From Agelaius tricolor (taxonomy: Eukaryota; Chordata; Aves; Passeriformes; Icteridae), in the NCBI GenBank assembly GCA_023055355.1, contig JALJCS010000004.1:22657744-22721743 (forward strand): a stretch of 64,000 bases of DNA, given 5' to 3'. This document shows positions 38,378 through 49,387 of this stretch, piece after piece. Position 1 is the first letter of the stretch; each line of letters starts with the position of its first letter. Made by a program: the position numbers and the translations under genes. The notes under the pieces were generated by a model, which ran no database searches, was not told where the DNA came from, and worked only from the letters and a program-made list of their open reading frames with translations.

Positions 38378-40679
38378 CTGATTCCAGTAAATTTATGATT
38401 GTATTTATATATAAATATTATGTATTATTCTGAGTGCAAAGAAATTTGCACTGTGATTCTGAAAAACTTGCAGTAACAAAAAGAGAGCAGGCTTATGACT
38501 TATTAAAATAATAGGTTAAAGTTCCTGTTGACTTTTATGACAGTTTCTTTAATATTTGAATACTTAAAGATTATGTAAATATCATTTACATTCTTCAAAT
38601 GCAAATATGATTTAATTTCTATTCATAGCAGAATCTTATCTGATACCTTTTTTTTCAGCCCTACAGGTTTTGGATTATGTTTAGGAGTATGACCCAATCA
38701 AATGTTGGATTGTGGATGTCTGATCCACAGACAGATCTTTGTAAATACACACTCTACCATCTTCAGTGCATTTTTGAGTTTGTTTTGATTAGAACTCAGA
38801 GTGAAAGAATGGCTGATTTGCTTGACATACAAAAAAGGTACATGTGTGGTATGATGAACATAACTATGGAATGCTTCCATATTGTTACTTGTAAAATAAG
38901 TAGAAAAAAACTCTATCAAAATTAACAAACATCAGTTTTCAAATCTAAGTACGTTTTCTATGGCACATTGTGGAACTGAAGAGCACAAGATTTCCTCAGA
39001 TCAGAAACACAAATAATTCAAGTAATCAGCAGGTAAGCCATGGAATAAAACTTCCACATGAAGGCTATTTATCCAAATATTTCTAAATAACCATTATCTC
39101 AGAAAGATTAACAGTTCACATTGTCAGAAAACAAACCAGTGACAGGATTCATGACATCCTTTTTTTGTTCATGAAGTCTTTTCTTGAAAATTTACTCTTG
39201 GCTACTGTTAGAACTACCATTTTTAAATTAGATTGTGTTTTGATCTCATGTATTGCTAGACATGTATGAATTGCAGAGGGCTGCTCTTAAGCCTGGAGCA
39301 TTGATTAAGTTAGCAACCATCATATGTGCTTCATTTTTAATCCCATTGGAAACTTTCAAAAAGCAATAAAGTGTTTAAGGGTGTTTGCAAGCAACACAGT
39401 GATGAAAAGAAGACTGTATTATGAGAATAAAATCAAAAAGAACATATCTAGTTCATCCACTAAATAATCATATAAAACCATTAGTGGGATTCTCTGAGCT
39501 TTGAGACAGGCAGTGGAGAAACAACTCCAGAGAGCATGTTGAGTTTTTATCTTACTGAAGCCCATACCTAATTAACATGCACATCCTTCTCTGTTTGTGC
39601 CCTTGTTTGCTCTGTGTAAACAACTTGGTATAGCTGGTTTCCCCTTGTGTTCAAACAAGCAAAAACCTTTGATACTATGAAGAAAATTAGTAACAGGTGA
39701 AAGACCATGTTTAGCAATGTTGGTACAAAACAGGCGTTTGCTTTAAAGTATTTGTCCTCTAATCTTCTTTAATTCCTAACAGATAATAACTGTTGTCTGT
39801 CAGCAGAACTCACGTATATCAATTTCTCTGAAGCCCCATGTAGTAAGAATACACATGAAAATAAACACTTAAGTAATATTCATCGTACACACTAAAGAAG
39901 TGTGAGGGAACATATGAAATTATTGAGATTTACATAGGCACATTTGGCTTCTTTTTCATATTTACTTGAACTGCACAAGAAAAATTGAATTGGATTATCT
40001 CACTCCAAAGGATAGACTATTATCAGAATACATATGTGCTGTGATCAAAGGCAGTTAAAGTGTTTGTGGTGTAGAAAGAGATTGTAATTTACAATGCTCT
40101 TTATAGATTTCAATTTTGGATTATTCAATTTGTGTCTTTCTGTGTGCTTTGTCACCATTGTCTGTGCTTTTTTGATTTTTTTTTTCCTCACACACAAGTA
40201 AGGTGGAGGGTTTGAGAGTTTTTTGAGGTATCTAAGTTCCTATCTATTCCAAAAAGTCATCTAAAAGGCAAATATTCTCTTCAGATTTAAATTTCCCTTT
40301 AGAGCCACATTTGCCTTCTTTTGTATTCTCAATATAGAAAATATTCACTCAATTTTTCCCCCCAATGAATACATTTATTTTCCTATTTTTAAAATAAAAG
40401 AGGCCTGATAAAACAGATTAGATCATTCATAGCCAATTTAAGTTGGAAATGTCAGTCACTGTGACACCATTATGTTTGTTTTCAGAAACAGAGGTTTCTA
40501 CTGAACTGTTAGCAAGAGCTTAGCAGTTGTTACTAGCTGTTGAGCTCTGCCAAAAAAAGGAAGTCCAATCACATCATTGTGTATTCTAAAAGGACTTTTA
40601 AAGAGTAGTATTTCAACCTAATTCATTGCACTAAGAAATAACACAGAAACTCAACCCAAAATCATCTTTAAGACGGCCT

Positions 40680-40760
40680 TTCATTTTAAGATACCATTTC
40701 ATAGATAATTTCATTTTAATATAATATTTAATTTTCATTTTAAGATACCATTTCATAGAT
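40680..40760. repeat. 27-bp exact direct repeat, 54-bp period
   Basis: The 27 bases at 40680-40706 (starting ttcattttaag and ending ttcatagat) recur exactly at 40734-40760. The spacer between them is itself rich in the word ttcattttaa. This looks like a local tandem duplication. Confidence 0.95.
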
Positions 40761-40800
40761 CTTACTTCCTAAAAATCAAGGGGAAGGAGGGCTGCTGAAG

Positions 40801-40826
40801 AAAAAAAAAAAAAGAAAAAAAAGAAA
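40801..40826. repeat. A-rich run
   Basis: A run of A with two single-G interruptions. No retroposed gene is recognised on either side. Confidence 0.85.
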
Positions 40827-41264
40827 AGCTCTTCATTGTCAATTTATTTTGAACAACTCTAAAGAAAATAATTAAGTGCAAAATGCCTACTTTGTAGATA
40901 GTTTTCTGGAGACTTTCTGAGCTGCTTGTGGCAGACTTTGACACCCAGCTCCCACTTCAATTGGACTACAGAACTGAACTTTCTGGTACAGACCAGAAAT
41001 TGATTTGCAGTAATTTAGCCAGAGTTGAGTAAGTGGCTGTGAGTGGCATTGTGACTTTAACAAATTCAGCATACTTTGCAAAAAATATGAAAGTACTGGG
41101 TTTAGGCCAGAAATTCCACTGCATAGAAGTTTCCTACACACTTTCTTAACAGTGTACAATCTGTCTGTATCAGTGTAGTCTGTCTGTCCATCCATCCGCA
41201 CCAACAATCCCCCAAAATCCTGAAACAAACATAAGAACAATCAACCCCTGCCTCAAACCCATTC

Positions 41265-41326
41265 AACCAACTAACCAACCAACCAAGTAAGCAAGCAAGA
41301 AAGCCTCAACCAAACAACAACAACAA
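41265..41326. repeat. Degenerate tetranucleotide and trinucleotide repeats
   Basis: AACC/AACT units (aaccaactaaccaaccaacc) change into AAGC units (aagtaagcaagcaag). After a short gap, an AAC trinucleotide run follows at 41315-41326. Confidence 0.85.
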
Positions 41327-41992
41327 AACCCAAACTGGTTTTTTTTTCCTATTATTTACATGAAAAAAATTGAAACCATTACTGAATTTTAATGGAAGTA
41401 TGTATGGTCAAAATTGACAGAAAAAAGACTGCTGGTGAGAGCATCAGTCTGATGGAAAGAATAAGAAATGTTTATCTAGTTTCTCCATCAGTAAACAAAG
41501 ATACTTTCTACATAGAAATTAAGTGCTGCTCTGTGTATGATAGCATGTGAAACAAGCATATGCTGTGGTCCAAAAATGAGATGGCATATTGCTCTAATAT
41601 GTAACATAAAAGAATTTCATTTTGGCATGTGGAATGTACAACTTTCCTTAACAACAGACTCCTGTGAAATATTTCATAAGGTTTAACTTCAACATGTTTA
41701 TTTATACAACACATGCTATTTTCCAAAAATGTTCCCTAAATTAAAAATGTATCACAAATGCACCTGGGATCAGAAATCTATAGTGCAGGTGTTGTGAAGA
41801 GGAATCAACTTTTATGGAGAGAAATTGTCTACTTGCTTACTTAATTTCAAAAATACAGCTCAACATTCTGACTGACAGATACCTAAATATGAGGATTCTC
41901 AGCAAGGAAGCTGCTGGTTTTTCCTCCTTGTCTTTATGTCTCTTTACCATGGGCACACTGCATGCCACATGAGAAACATGAACAGACCAGGG

Positions 41993-42037
41993 TTTTAGCT
42001 TTGGATTTTTTAGCTTTGGAATTTTTTAGCTTTTTGA
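41993..42037. repeat. Three tandem copies of a ~15-bp unit
   Basis: The unit is ttttagctttgga. Copies start at 41993, about 42007 and about 42022; the third ends in tttttga instead of tttgga. The copies differ mainly in the length of the T run. Confidence 0.85.
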
Positions 42038-43427
42038 TACAAGCTCATTTGGGGTAAATGTTTTATTTCCTGCTTTGCACTAGCATAAAAGCAGTTGAAG
42101 TCTTTGAAAAACAGGAGAAAAAAAAGAAATAAAGACGTTCTGTGTTAACTAAGATATTAACATGAAACAGTTTGCTGCATGACCCTTAGAACAGAAAATA
42201 TTTTTTGATGTGATCTTGATATGAAAAACCAACTAAAAATCATTAGAACTCTTTATCCTTTCACTTACCGCTTTTCTTCTGTCCCTTCCTACCATCTCTC
42301 TTCCCCTCATCTTTTTTTCTCTCTCCCTTTTCCCTCAGCTCCCCTTTATGTTCTTGGAACATTCTGTTTCTCTTATGAGCTAACAAGTTTGCTGTGGCCT
42401 TGTGTCTCATTCCCTTCCAGGCTTGCAGCTGTTTTGGCAACAGAAGAAAAAATCCCCATAACAAATCAAATAAAAGCCCATTCTGTGAAGAGGAATTGAA
42501 AACAGCAGGCCTCAAAGAGGACTGCACATGAGATGCCTTGTTCTGGCTTTCAACACGACTCAAATCAGAAACACATTACCATAATCTGAAACAGCCCACT
42601 GCTAACACAAGACAGATGGTGGGTAATAACCCATGCATCATTAATAAATAAATTCCAGCATTAAAGGCTTTACAAAGTATGACAACATTATCTGGGCAAA
42701 ATTACTGCCCCTTTTCCACCCCCAGCATTATTTCACTCTCTTGTGGGTCTCTTTCACTCCCTCTCTCTCCCTTTTAAAGTGATTGTTCTTTTGAAGGAAA
42801 TTAAACATGGTGCAAGTTTTAATCACATGAAAGCTATCTTAGTGTACAAGTCTGAAACTCCATAAGGGAAAAATAAAATAGCTGCCAAAGTGTAATTGCT
42901 CCCATGTACTTCTATTGGATCAGCAAATGATGATTTATTGCATTGCACTCCACAAGCTGTCTTTGCCCTCTCTCATATCCTACTATTTTATTTCACTACA
43001 AATTTCAGGCAAGAATTTTGCATTGTGTTTTCCACTAAATTGTAAAATATATGTATGATTTCTCAGCTTTCCTTCTACAATCTGTGCCATCTGTCTTCTC
43101 CCTTTTCTTTTTCACTTACTTCAGAGATAATTTTGGGTACAATATACACCTTTAACAAATGTTGGAGAGTATTTATAATATAATAAGATGGACCTACCAC
43201 AACACTTTTTTGCTTGACCAACATGAGTATCACTTGAAAAGGAAAGAGAGAGCAGATGGGATGAAATTTTTACAGTTTATTTCACAGTTAAAAGTACAGA
43301 GCTCGAATCCGAGGTGAATTTTGAAATATGTGTTTCCAGAACTCCGGAATTCATAGTGCTGCACTTACAACAGGGCTCCAAGTCTGTCATAAGCACCGAA
43401 AAAGACGTGAAAGTCGGTTTGTGTCTG

Positions 43428-44612
43428 TGTCGTGGGTTAATCTTCACTGGACACCAGATGCCCAACAAACCATTCACCTCTTCCAAAGGACAGTGGGAGA
43501 AAACACAATTAAAAGATCATGAGTAGAGATAAGAAAGGAACACAACTCATGATTACACAGAATCACAGAATATTCTAAGTTGGAAAAGACCCACAAGGAT
43601 AACCAAGACCAAATCATAAGTGAAGGGCCCATATGGTGATTGAACTAGCAACCTTGGTGATGTTAGCACCATGTACTTACCAACTGAGCTAATCTCAGGG
43701 TCATGAGCAAAACAGCTTTGGTTAGAGGAAATGAATTTAATTTATCACAAATTTACTGTAGTAGAGGAGGAAGGTGAGAAATAAGAACAGAAGTAAAAAC
43801 ATCTTTCCCCAACTCCTCCCTTCTCACAGGCTCAGTTTCACTTCTAACTCTTCTACCCTTCGCTCCCTACTTGAGCATCCCAAAAGGTTGGGAAACTGGT
43901 GCTGGTATCAGTTCATAGCCCTTCATCTCTGTCCTTTTTTCCTTCTGACTCTCTCTGCTTGAGCCCCAAGCCCCTCCCAGGGGTGAAAGCGCTTCATAAA
44001 ATTTTCCTATGTGGGTCTTTTTTGGGAACTAGAGTTCTTCAAGAACTGCTTCAGCATGGATTCTTTTCATAGGGTGCAGTCTTCAGGAACACACTGCTTC
44101 CATATCAATCCCCCATAACATCATTACTCCTCACAGTATCCCTGAATCAAGAGGTGCTCCCCTCCATGGGCTGCAGCTCTGGTCAGGCACCTGTCCCTGC
44201 ATGGGCTCCTCCATGCTCCAGTTTTCTTCAGGACATACTGTGCTGTAGCAGGTACTTACATGTACTCCAGAAGAATTTCTACTGTGGTGCCTAGAGCACC
44301 TCCTTCCCCTCTTTTTCCACTGACCTTGGTGTCTAGAGGGCCATTTCTCTGACATATTTTCACTCTTTTCTCCCAACTGCTGTTTCACAGCTGATTTTTT
44401 ATTCTTTCTTAAATATATTATCACAGAGTGACTACAAACCTCACTGAGAGGTTCATTTTTGGCCAACAGTGGGACAGCCTTAGTGCTGGCTGGCAGCTCT
44501 GTGTAGCCTGGGGGCAGCTGCTGGTGTCTACTCACAGAAGCATCTCCTGCAGTCGTTTCCTGCTGCCAAAATCAGCAAGTAAACTCAATAAAATATAAAA
44601 ACTACAATGACT
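43428..44612 (-). mobile_element. ERVL-type solo LTR, split by a SINE
   Basis: Reverse-complement words match the bird ERVL-type LTR that also occurs here on the plus strand at 46.8-47.8 kb. Shared parts include a TATA-like region (minus ATATATTTAAG, rc at about 44,408-44,418) and gacaccaaggtcagtg (rc at about 44,319-44,334). Also shared are the repeated ctccatgggctgcag-type blocks and a 3' end beginning tgtcgtgggttaat at 43428. The SINE at 43553-43700 interrupts its 3' part, so the LTR itself is about 1.03 kb. A 6-bp word TGTCTG lies at 43422-43427 and 44612-44617. It may be the target duplication, but ERVL usually gives 5 bp and the 44.6 kb edge is uncertain. No internal viral genes are present. 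Confidence 0.8.
43553..43700 (-). mobile_element. tRNA-Ile/CR1 SINE (TguSINE1-like)
   Basis: On the minus strand the element starts at about 43700 with a tRNA-Ile-like head. Box A is a perfect fit (plus-strand ccaactgagcta, 43680-43691). Box B is degenerate (rc ggtgattgaact, 43635-43646), and the anticodon arm word gttagcacc is present. The 3' part is CR1-derived, ending in the rc of cacagaatcacagaat (43557-43571), as expected of a SINE mobilised by CR1 machinery. It is nested in the ERVL-type LTR: joining the sides restores that LTR. The target word TCATGA is duplicated at 43547-43552 and 43701-43706. It is not a working tRNA gene because the stems are decayed and the body is fused to a CR1 tail. 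Confidence 0.88.
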
Positions 44613-45217
44613 GTCTGTGAATGGAATATATTTTACTCTAAACATTTATCTTGAGTTCTGGATTTTTCTGTTGCTTGCTTTGACAATTCATTAAGGAAAA
44701 AATGCCTGTAAACAGAGCAGAACAGGCACCATAGTCAGGAGTAGTGGGTTGGCTAAGATTCTACCCAAGTATATTCCAGTATGAATATTTAAATTTGGAA
44801 TCTCATATATAATTTATATGCTTTCTATATATTTATTATATTTTTAAATGCCTGATGTAAATTGTCCTTTTATAATCAGGACAACTAGATGTTATTTCCC
44901 ATAGTAGTAATGATTGGAATTCTTCCTGTTTTAAATATTTGTTTACTATTCTTTCACAAGACAAATTAAATAGATGCAATTTTTTCTGTATAATTAACTA
45001 TCCCAAATGAATTTTGTCCCCATCTGATTGACAGAATTGTATAACTTTCTTCCTCACACACTTTTAGAAGGCACAAAAACATTTCTGATTTGCACGTATG
45101 CTGCAGCTATATGATGATGAGTGTCTTTGGTCATAACTGTCCCTGTGACTTGCTACATTAGTTCCTACAAAGAAGACAGCATGGGTAGCTCTAAAATACC
45201 TACAGAAAACTTGTGCA
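44613..45217. other. Unassigned AT-rich spacer between two LTRs
   Basis: No gene and no recognised repeat. The AT-rich part near 44,810-44,850 is low complexity. Confidence 0.5.
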
Positions 45218-45223
45218 CAACAC

Positions 45224-45894
45224 TGTGGTGGGGTGCTTTTCTTTTGCAAATTTTTAATGGATTGTTCTGTTACCCCCATGCCAAAATGGTTTGGCCCCAA
45301 GTTGTATCCTCCCACCTCTCTTGTCCATCTCCCCACAGACCTGCCCTTTACTCCAGGCCCTTCCATGTCTATCACTGTAACCCTGCCCTTGTCCCCATTG
45401 TAACCCCACCTTTACTTCTGGAACCCTCCATGCCAGTCTTGTATCCCCTGAGGCCCAATTAGTTAATTCAAACTGTTCTCCTCCCCTGTTATTCCCTACT
45501 GGTTTGTGTTTCAGTGTGATGTAATAGCCTGTTTCATAGGTTTGAGCTTTGTATTCCCTGCATGATGCTCCTCTCCAGGTTCCTTGCGATTGGACAAAAT
45601 TTGTAACCTTCCCTTGTACTCTCCCTGTATTTAAGTTAGTGCACACTTTTGATGTTTTTCTTCTGTCCTTGACCATTCTCCTGGATTAAAACTCCTTGAG
45701 AAACCACACAGAAGACCCCTCCCTGTCATTCGTCTGGGTCCTCGGTGCAGATACACCCAGTGCTTTGGGGAGCAGCCTCACAGCTTTGTAGCAGCCCTGC
45801 CATGCTGCCCCCTCAGCCAATGCAGGCAAGGGCCAGCCACGCTAGGCACAGTCCAGGAAGCGGCTAGCTGGAAGTTAACCCGGCACACGTGTCA
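45224..45894 (+). mobile_element. Solo LTR, ERVK-like, with 6-bp target duplication
   Basis: The element starts TGTGGTGGGGTG at 45224 and ends CACGTGTCA at 45894, 671 bp. The 6-bp word CAACAC lies on both sides (45218-45223 and 45895-45900). Six-base duplications are typical of ERVK-type integration. A reading with ends TGTG/CACA and a 4-bp ACAC duplication also fits. U3 is C- and T-rich. A TATA variant tatttaag is at 45628-45635 and the poly(A) signal attaaa at 45685-45690, followed by a U5 with gtctgggtcctcggtgcaga. No internal genes remain, so it is a recombination product of a provirus. Minus-strand frames across it are chance. Confidence 0.85.
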
Positions 45895-45900
45895 CAACAC

Positions 45901-46789
45901 AATGTTACATTTAGTAATTTTCATGGGATTTAATGAATATTACAGTGCTGAACTGAAGTTTACCAGGCAATCTCATCTACACCATACATTTCTAAAGTCA
46001 ATAATGGAATCTTATTTATTCCCAGGTTCTCTTATATCCAGGTTGTTTTTTTTCATGTTTTTTTGTTTCTTGTATAAAAGTTGCTTTATCTTTTTAGATG
46101 TAGCTATCTCAAAAATATTCCTTACACAGGAGTAATAAATAGAGTCCAGAAATCACCAAGAGCAACCCCAGATTCTAAGGGCTCTGCTGAACAGGTCTCA
46201 GTTAAATATGTACTACACTGTCCACTTCCTTCTTGGCTCAGTTTTCTAGGTTTGTTTACTTTTAGGGCTGCTGTTGCATTAAAGCAACCTGCAAAACCAC
46301 AGCTTTTTCTTTAATTAACTCAAAGCAGTAGGAGGAATTATTTAAGATAATTATGATTTAAGATAGTAATGATATGATATATTGAGTCTATACTCATACT
46401 ACAATGCATTTTAGAAAAAAAAAGTCAAAGTAGACTTATATTCTTTTTAAAAGCTACTTGGAGAAGAAAGAAAGCAGGAAGGCAGGCAGGAAACAGGCAG
46501 GCAGGAAGGCAGGAAGTAACAAATTAAGGAAGGCTAGTTATGAGTTCTTCTGTGGCTAAAATATTGGAAAGAAAAGACCAGAAGAAGGGAAACTGTGTGT
46601 AAATGAAATCAGTACATTTAACTCCATAACTTTTGAGTGGTACTTTATATGGGAACTGAATCAAATCTGGTTTCAGTTTTAATCAGTAGTAGTAAATAGA
46701 ATGACAACTAACCAACAGAAAAAAAAACACAAAAACTTTTCTAGAGACAACTTTCGATAGGCTTTTTAAGGGCTTTCATCTAGATACTT
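45901..46789. other. Unassigned AT-rich spacer with a purine microsatellite
   Basis: No gene is visible. A degenerate GGCA/GGAA repeat occupies 46463-46516 (aagaaagaaagcaggaaggc, then ggcaggcagg and aaacaggcag units). Otherwise nothing is recognised. Confidence 0.6.
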
Positions 46790-46794
46790 GACTC

Positions 46795-47762
46795 TATATG
46801 GGATTTGTATAGTCCAGCTTTGGTAGCAGGAGGGGCTGCAGGGGTGGCTTCTTTAAGAAGCCACTAGAAGCTTCCTCTATGTCTGCCAGAGCAAATCTCT
46901 GGCAGCCTCATACACAGATATGCCACTGGTCAAGGCTGGGCCAATTAGAAATTATGATAATGCTTCTTTGATAACATATTCAAGTAGAAGAAAAAAACAA
47001 AATGCTGCACAGTTGTAATTGAGGCCAGAGAAGAGAAGGTCAGAATATGTGAGAGAAGCAGCCCTGCAGACACCAAGGTCAGTGAGAAGGAGAGTCCTGG
47101 AGCTGAGATTCTCCCGCAGGCTGTGGTGCAGCCCATGGTGGGGCAGCTGTGCCCCTGCAGCCCATGCAGATGCAGAGATCCACCTGCAGCCATGGAGCAG
47201 GGGGATGCCTGAAAGGAGGCTGCGACCCCATGGGAGGCATACGGCGAGAGGAGTCCTCGCTACAGCAGCTTGTCCTTGAAGGACTGTGCCCTGCAAAAGA
47301 GTAGCCCTCTGCAGCAGTCTGGGCAACACTGTTGTCCATGGGATGGACTCACACTGGAGAAGTTCATGGAGGACTGTGTCCCATGGGAAGGGCCCTACAC
47401 TGGAGCAGGGGATGGGCTCCCCTCCCCAAGCAATGGGAGCAAAAATATGTGATGAACTGACCATAACCCCTATTCCCTGTCTCTCTGTGCTGTTGACTTA
47501 GAGGAGGTAGAGCTGGAAGAGAGGCAGGTGCTTTGAAGGTCTATTTTTATTTATTATCTTGCTCTGATTTTCTTATTAACAAATTCAATTAGTATCTTTA
47601 TATTTTTTTGCCCATGACAGCATTTGATGACTGATCTCATCTGGTCTTTATCTTAACTCATGAATCCTTCATTATATTTTCTCTCCCCTGTACAGCTGCA
47701 GAGGGGAGTGATAGAAAGGCTTTGGTGAATGCCTGGCATCCAGCCAGGGTCAGCTCACTACA
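46795..47762 (+). mobile_element. ERVL-type solo LTR with 5-bp target duplication
   Basis: The 968-bp element ends cagctcactaca at 47762. The word GACTC flanks it at 46790-46794 and 47763-47767; five-base duplications fit ERVL. The left end reads TATATGG where TGT is expected, probably a mutated terminus. It holds the TATA-equivalent catattcaag at 46975-46984 and the word gacaccaaggtcagtg. Next come tandem-like blocks around cccatgg and gcagcccatg, and a pyrimidine-rich tctctcccctgtacagctg before the 3' end. It is the same family as the minus-strand LTR at 43.4-44.6 kb. The minus-strand frame 46952-47464 is antisense to these blocks and is not a gene. Confidence 0.85.
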
Positions 47763-47767
47763 GACTC

Positions 47768-48302
47768 AGGAAATTCAGAAAACAGAACAATGTTCCTTCC
47801 TAAAAATATTTATGTCCCCTTTGAAAAAAGGTCACTCTCTAGACCAAACCAAAGCATAACAGTTCAAAACTTCAAACTCTTCAGCTCTGTGATATTTATA
47901 TCATTACAGTAAATAATAACAGATATTACTTAAAGTATTACTTTTAAAGAACTGACTGAAAAAAATATTCACATTTATGTAAGTAAACTTTCTCTAAATT
48001 TATTTAAGAGAGTTTTATTACCCTGTTAGAATGACAGAAAGGATATTTAGAAGAGTTTTCAATATCTTGTAAGATATAGATGTTTTAAATGTAAGGCTGC
48101 AAAGAACTAAAATAGAAGAAAACAATTTTTGATGTCAGAAGGCAATGTATATACTAAAAATTTCTGCTAGAATTTCATGAGAGCTCCAGGTCCGTGAGGG
48201 TCTGACCACCTCTTGTGAGAAAGTACATTAAGATCTGTTTTATCTCACAGCATAGAATTTCACTACAAGAATGTTTTTAGCCGTAACATCACCTGAAGGT
48301 AG
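47768..48302. other. AT-rich spacer between LTR and CR1
   Basis: No gene or repeat is recognised. A small perfect hairpin (atatctt/aagatat, near 48,061-48,076) is present. Confidence 0.5.
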
Positions 48303-49128
48303 TGCTGCCATTCAGTGGGACCTTGAAAGGCTGTAGAGTTGGGTAGACAGAAACCTGATGAGGTTCAGCAAGGACAAGTGCTGGGCTCTGTATCTGGGGA
48401 GGAACAGCCCCAAGTGCCAGCACAGGCTGGGGCTGACCTCCTACAGAGCAGCTCTGTGGAAAAGGACCTGGGACTCCTGGTGCATCACAAGCTGTCCATG
48501 AGCCACCAGTGCCCCTGTGGCCAGGAGGGCCAATGTCATCCTGGGGTGCACTGGCAAGAGTGTGGCCAGCAGGTCAGGGAGGTGATCCTCCCCCTCTACT
48601 CAGCCCTGGTGAGGCCATTCCTGGAGTGCTGTGTCCAGTTCTGGGCTCCTCAGCACAAGGGAGACAAGGAGCTACTGGAGAGGGTCCAGTGGAGAGCCAC
48701 AAGGATGATCAGGGGTCTGAGCTCCTCTCTCATGAGGAGAGACTCTGGGAACTGGGAATGTTTGGTCTGGAGTAGAGAAGACTGAGAGGGGATCTCACCA
48801 ATACACAGAAATATCTCAAAGGTGGGTGTCAGGAGCATGGTGCCAGACTCTTTTCAGTGGTGCCCAGTGACAGGACAAGGAGCAATGGCCATAAAATAAA
48901 GCATAAGGCGTTCCACCTCAACATGAGGAAGAATTTCTTTACATGGAGGGTGGCAGAGGACTGGCACAGGCTGCTGGGTGAGGTCATGGACTCTCCCTGT
49001 CTGGAGACATTGAAAACCCACCTGGACACGTTCCTGTGTAACTTCCTCCAGGTGATCCTGCCTTGGCATGAGGGTTGGACTGGATGATCTCCAGAGGTCC
49101 TTTCCAACCCTAACAGTTCTGTGATTTT
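48303..49128 (+). mobile_element. CR1 LINE, 3' 0.8 kb, relatively well preserved
   Basis: The copy begins in the last part of ORF2 (tgctgccattcagtgggacc, about 48304) and runs through the 3' UTR to a normal tail, ttccaaccctaacagttctg tgattttt, ending at about 49128. The plus frame 48339-48785 keeps ORF2 C-terminal residues such as SSSVEKDLGLLVHHKLSMSH and ILPLYSALVRPFLECC. A single frame shift and premature stops end it. UTR words include ggatctcaccaatacacaga and tttcagtggtgcccagtgac. It is 5'-truncated and inactive, but looks younger than the other CR1 copies in this window. Confidence 0.95.
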
Positions 49129-49337
49129 TGGTAGTAGCTGGGTAATAGCAACCAGGATTGTCAATCTGTATCAAAAATTTATGGACATGAGAAGAAAATT
49201 ATTGCTTTCACATATGTGGATGTAAATGTGAGAAATTAAATGGACTCCTCTATTAATGCTTTGCCAGTATTTATGTTCATGCAAAGTAATTTTAGGTCTC
49301 TCTAAGGCAGTAATCAGCATAAAACAATCTACCTAAG

Positions 49338-49387
49338 CAATAATATAAGTGGAAAAGTGATACAATAATATAAGTAGAAAGGTGATA
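49338..49387. repeat. 25-bp tandem duplication, two copies
   Basis: Copy one at 49338-49362 begins caataatataagtggaaaag. Copy two follows directly at 49363-49387 and differs at two bases (tagaaagg for tggaaaag). No gene is nearby. Confidence 0.95.

Larger units (their letters stand above)
32431..43427. other. Long AT-rich non-coding stretch
   Basis: About 11 kb with no convincing gene or large mobile element. Simple repeats and short duplications found here are listed separately (35.8, 36.1, 38.4, 40.7, 40.8, 41.3 and 42.0 kb). A pyrimidine-rich tract runs at about 42,272-42,345. The part from about 42,560 to 43,130 has no repeat signature and several homeodomain-like TAAT motifs. It is discussed as a finding only. 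Confidence 0.55.

Noticed and set aside
42272..42345. Polypyrimidine tract as a splice acceptor
   Set aside because: No exon with coding potential follows it; such tracts are common in this AT-rich sequence.
43625..43700. tRNA-Ile gene
   Set aside because: Box A is intact, but box B and the stems are decayed, and the sequence is fused to a CR1 tail with a target duplication. It is the head of a SINE.
44131..44535. 134-aa minus-strand frame
   Set aside because: It runs along the ERVL-type LTR, which is non-coding.
45254..45676. 140-aa minus-strand frame
   Set aside because: It lies antisense to the U3 and R parts of the solo LTR at 45.2-45.9 kb and has no family resemblance.
46952..47464. 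170-aa minus-strand frame
   Set aside because: It lies antisense within the ERVL-type LTR, whose repeated GC-rich blocks lack stops. It is not a viral or host protein.
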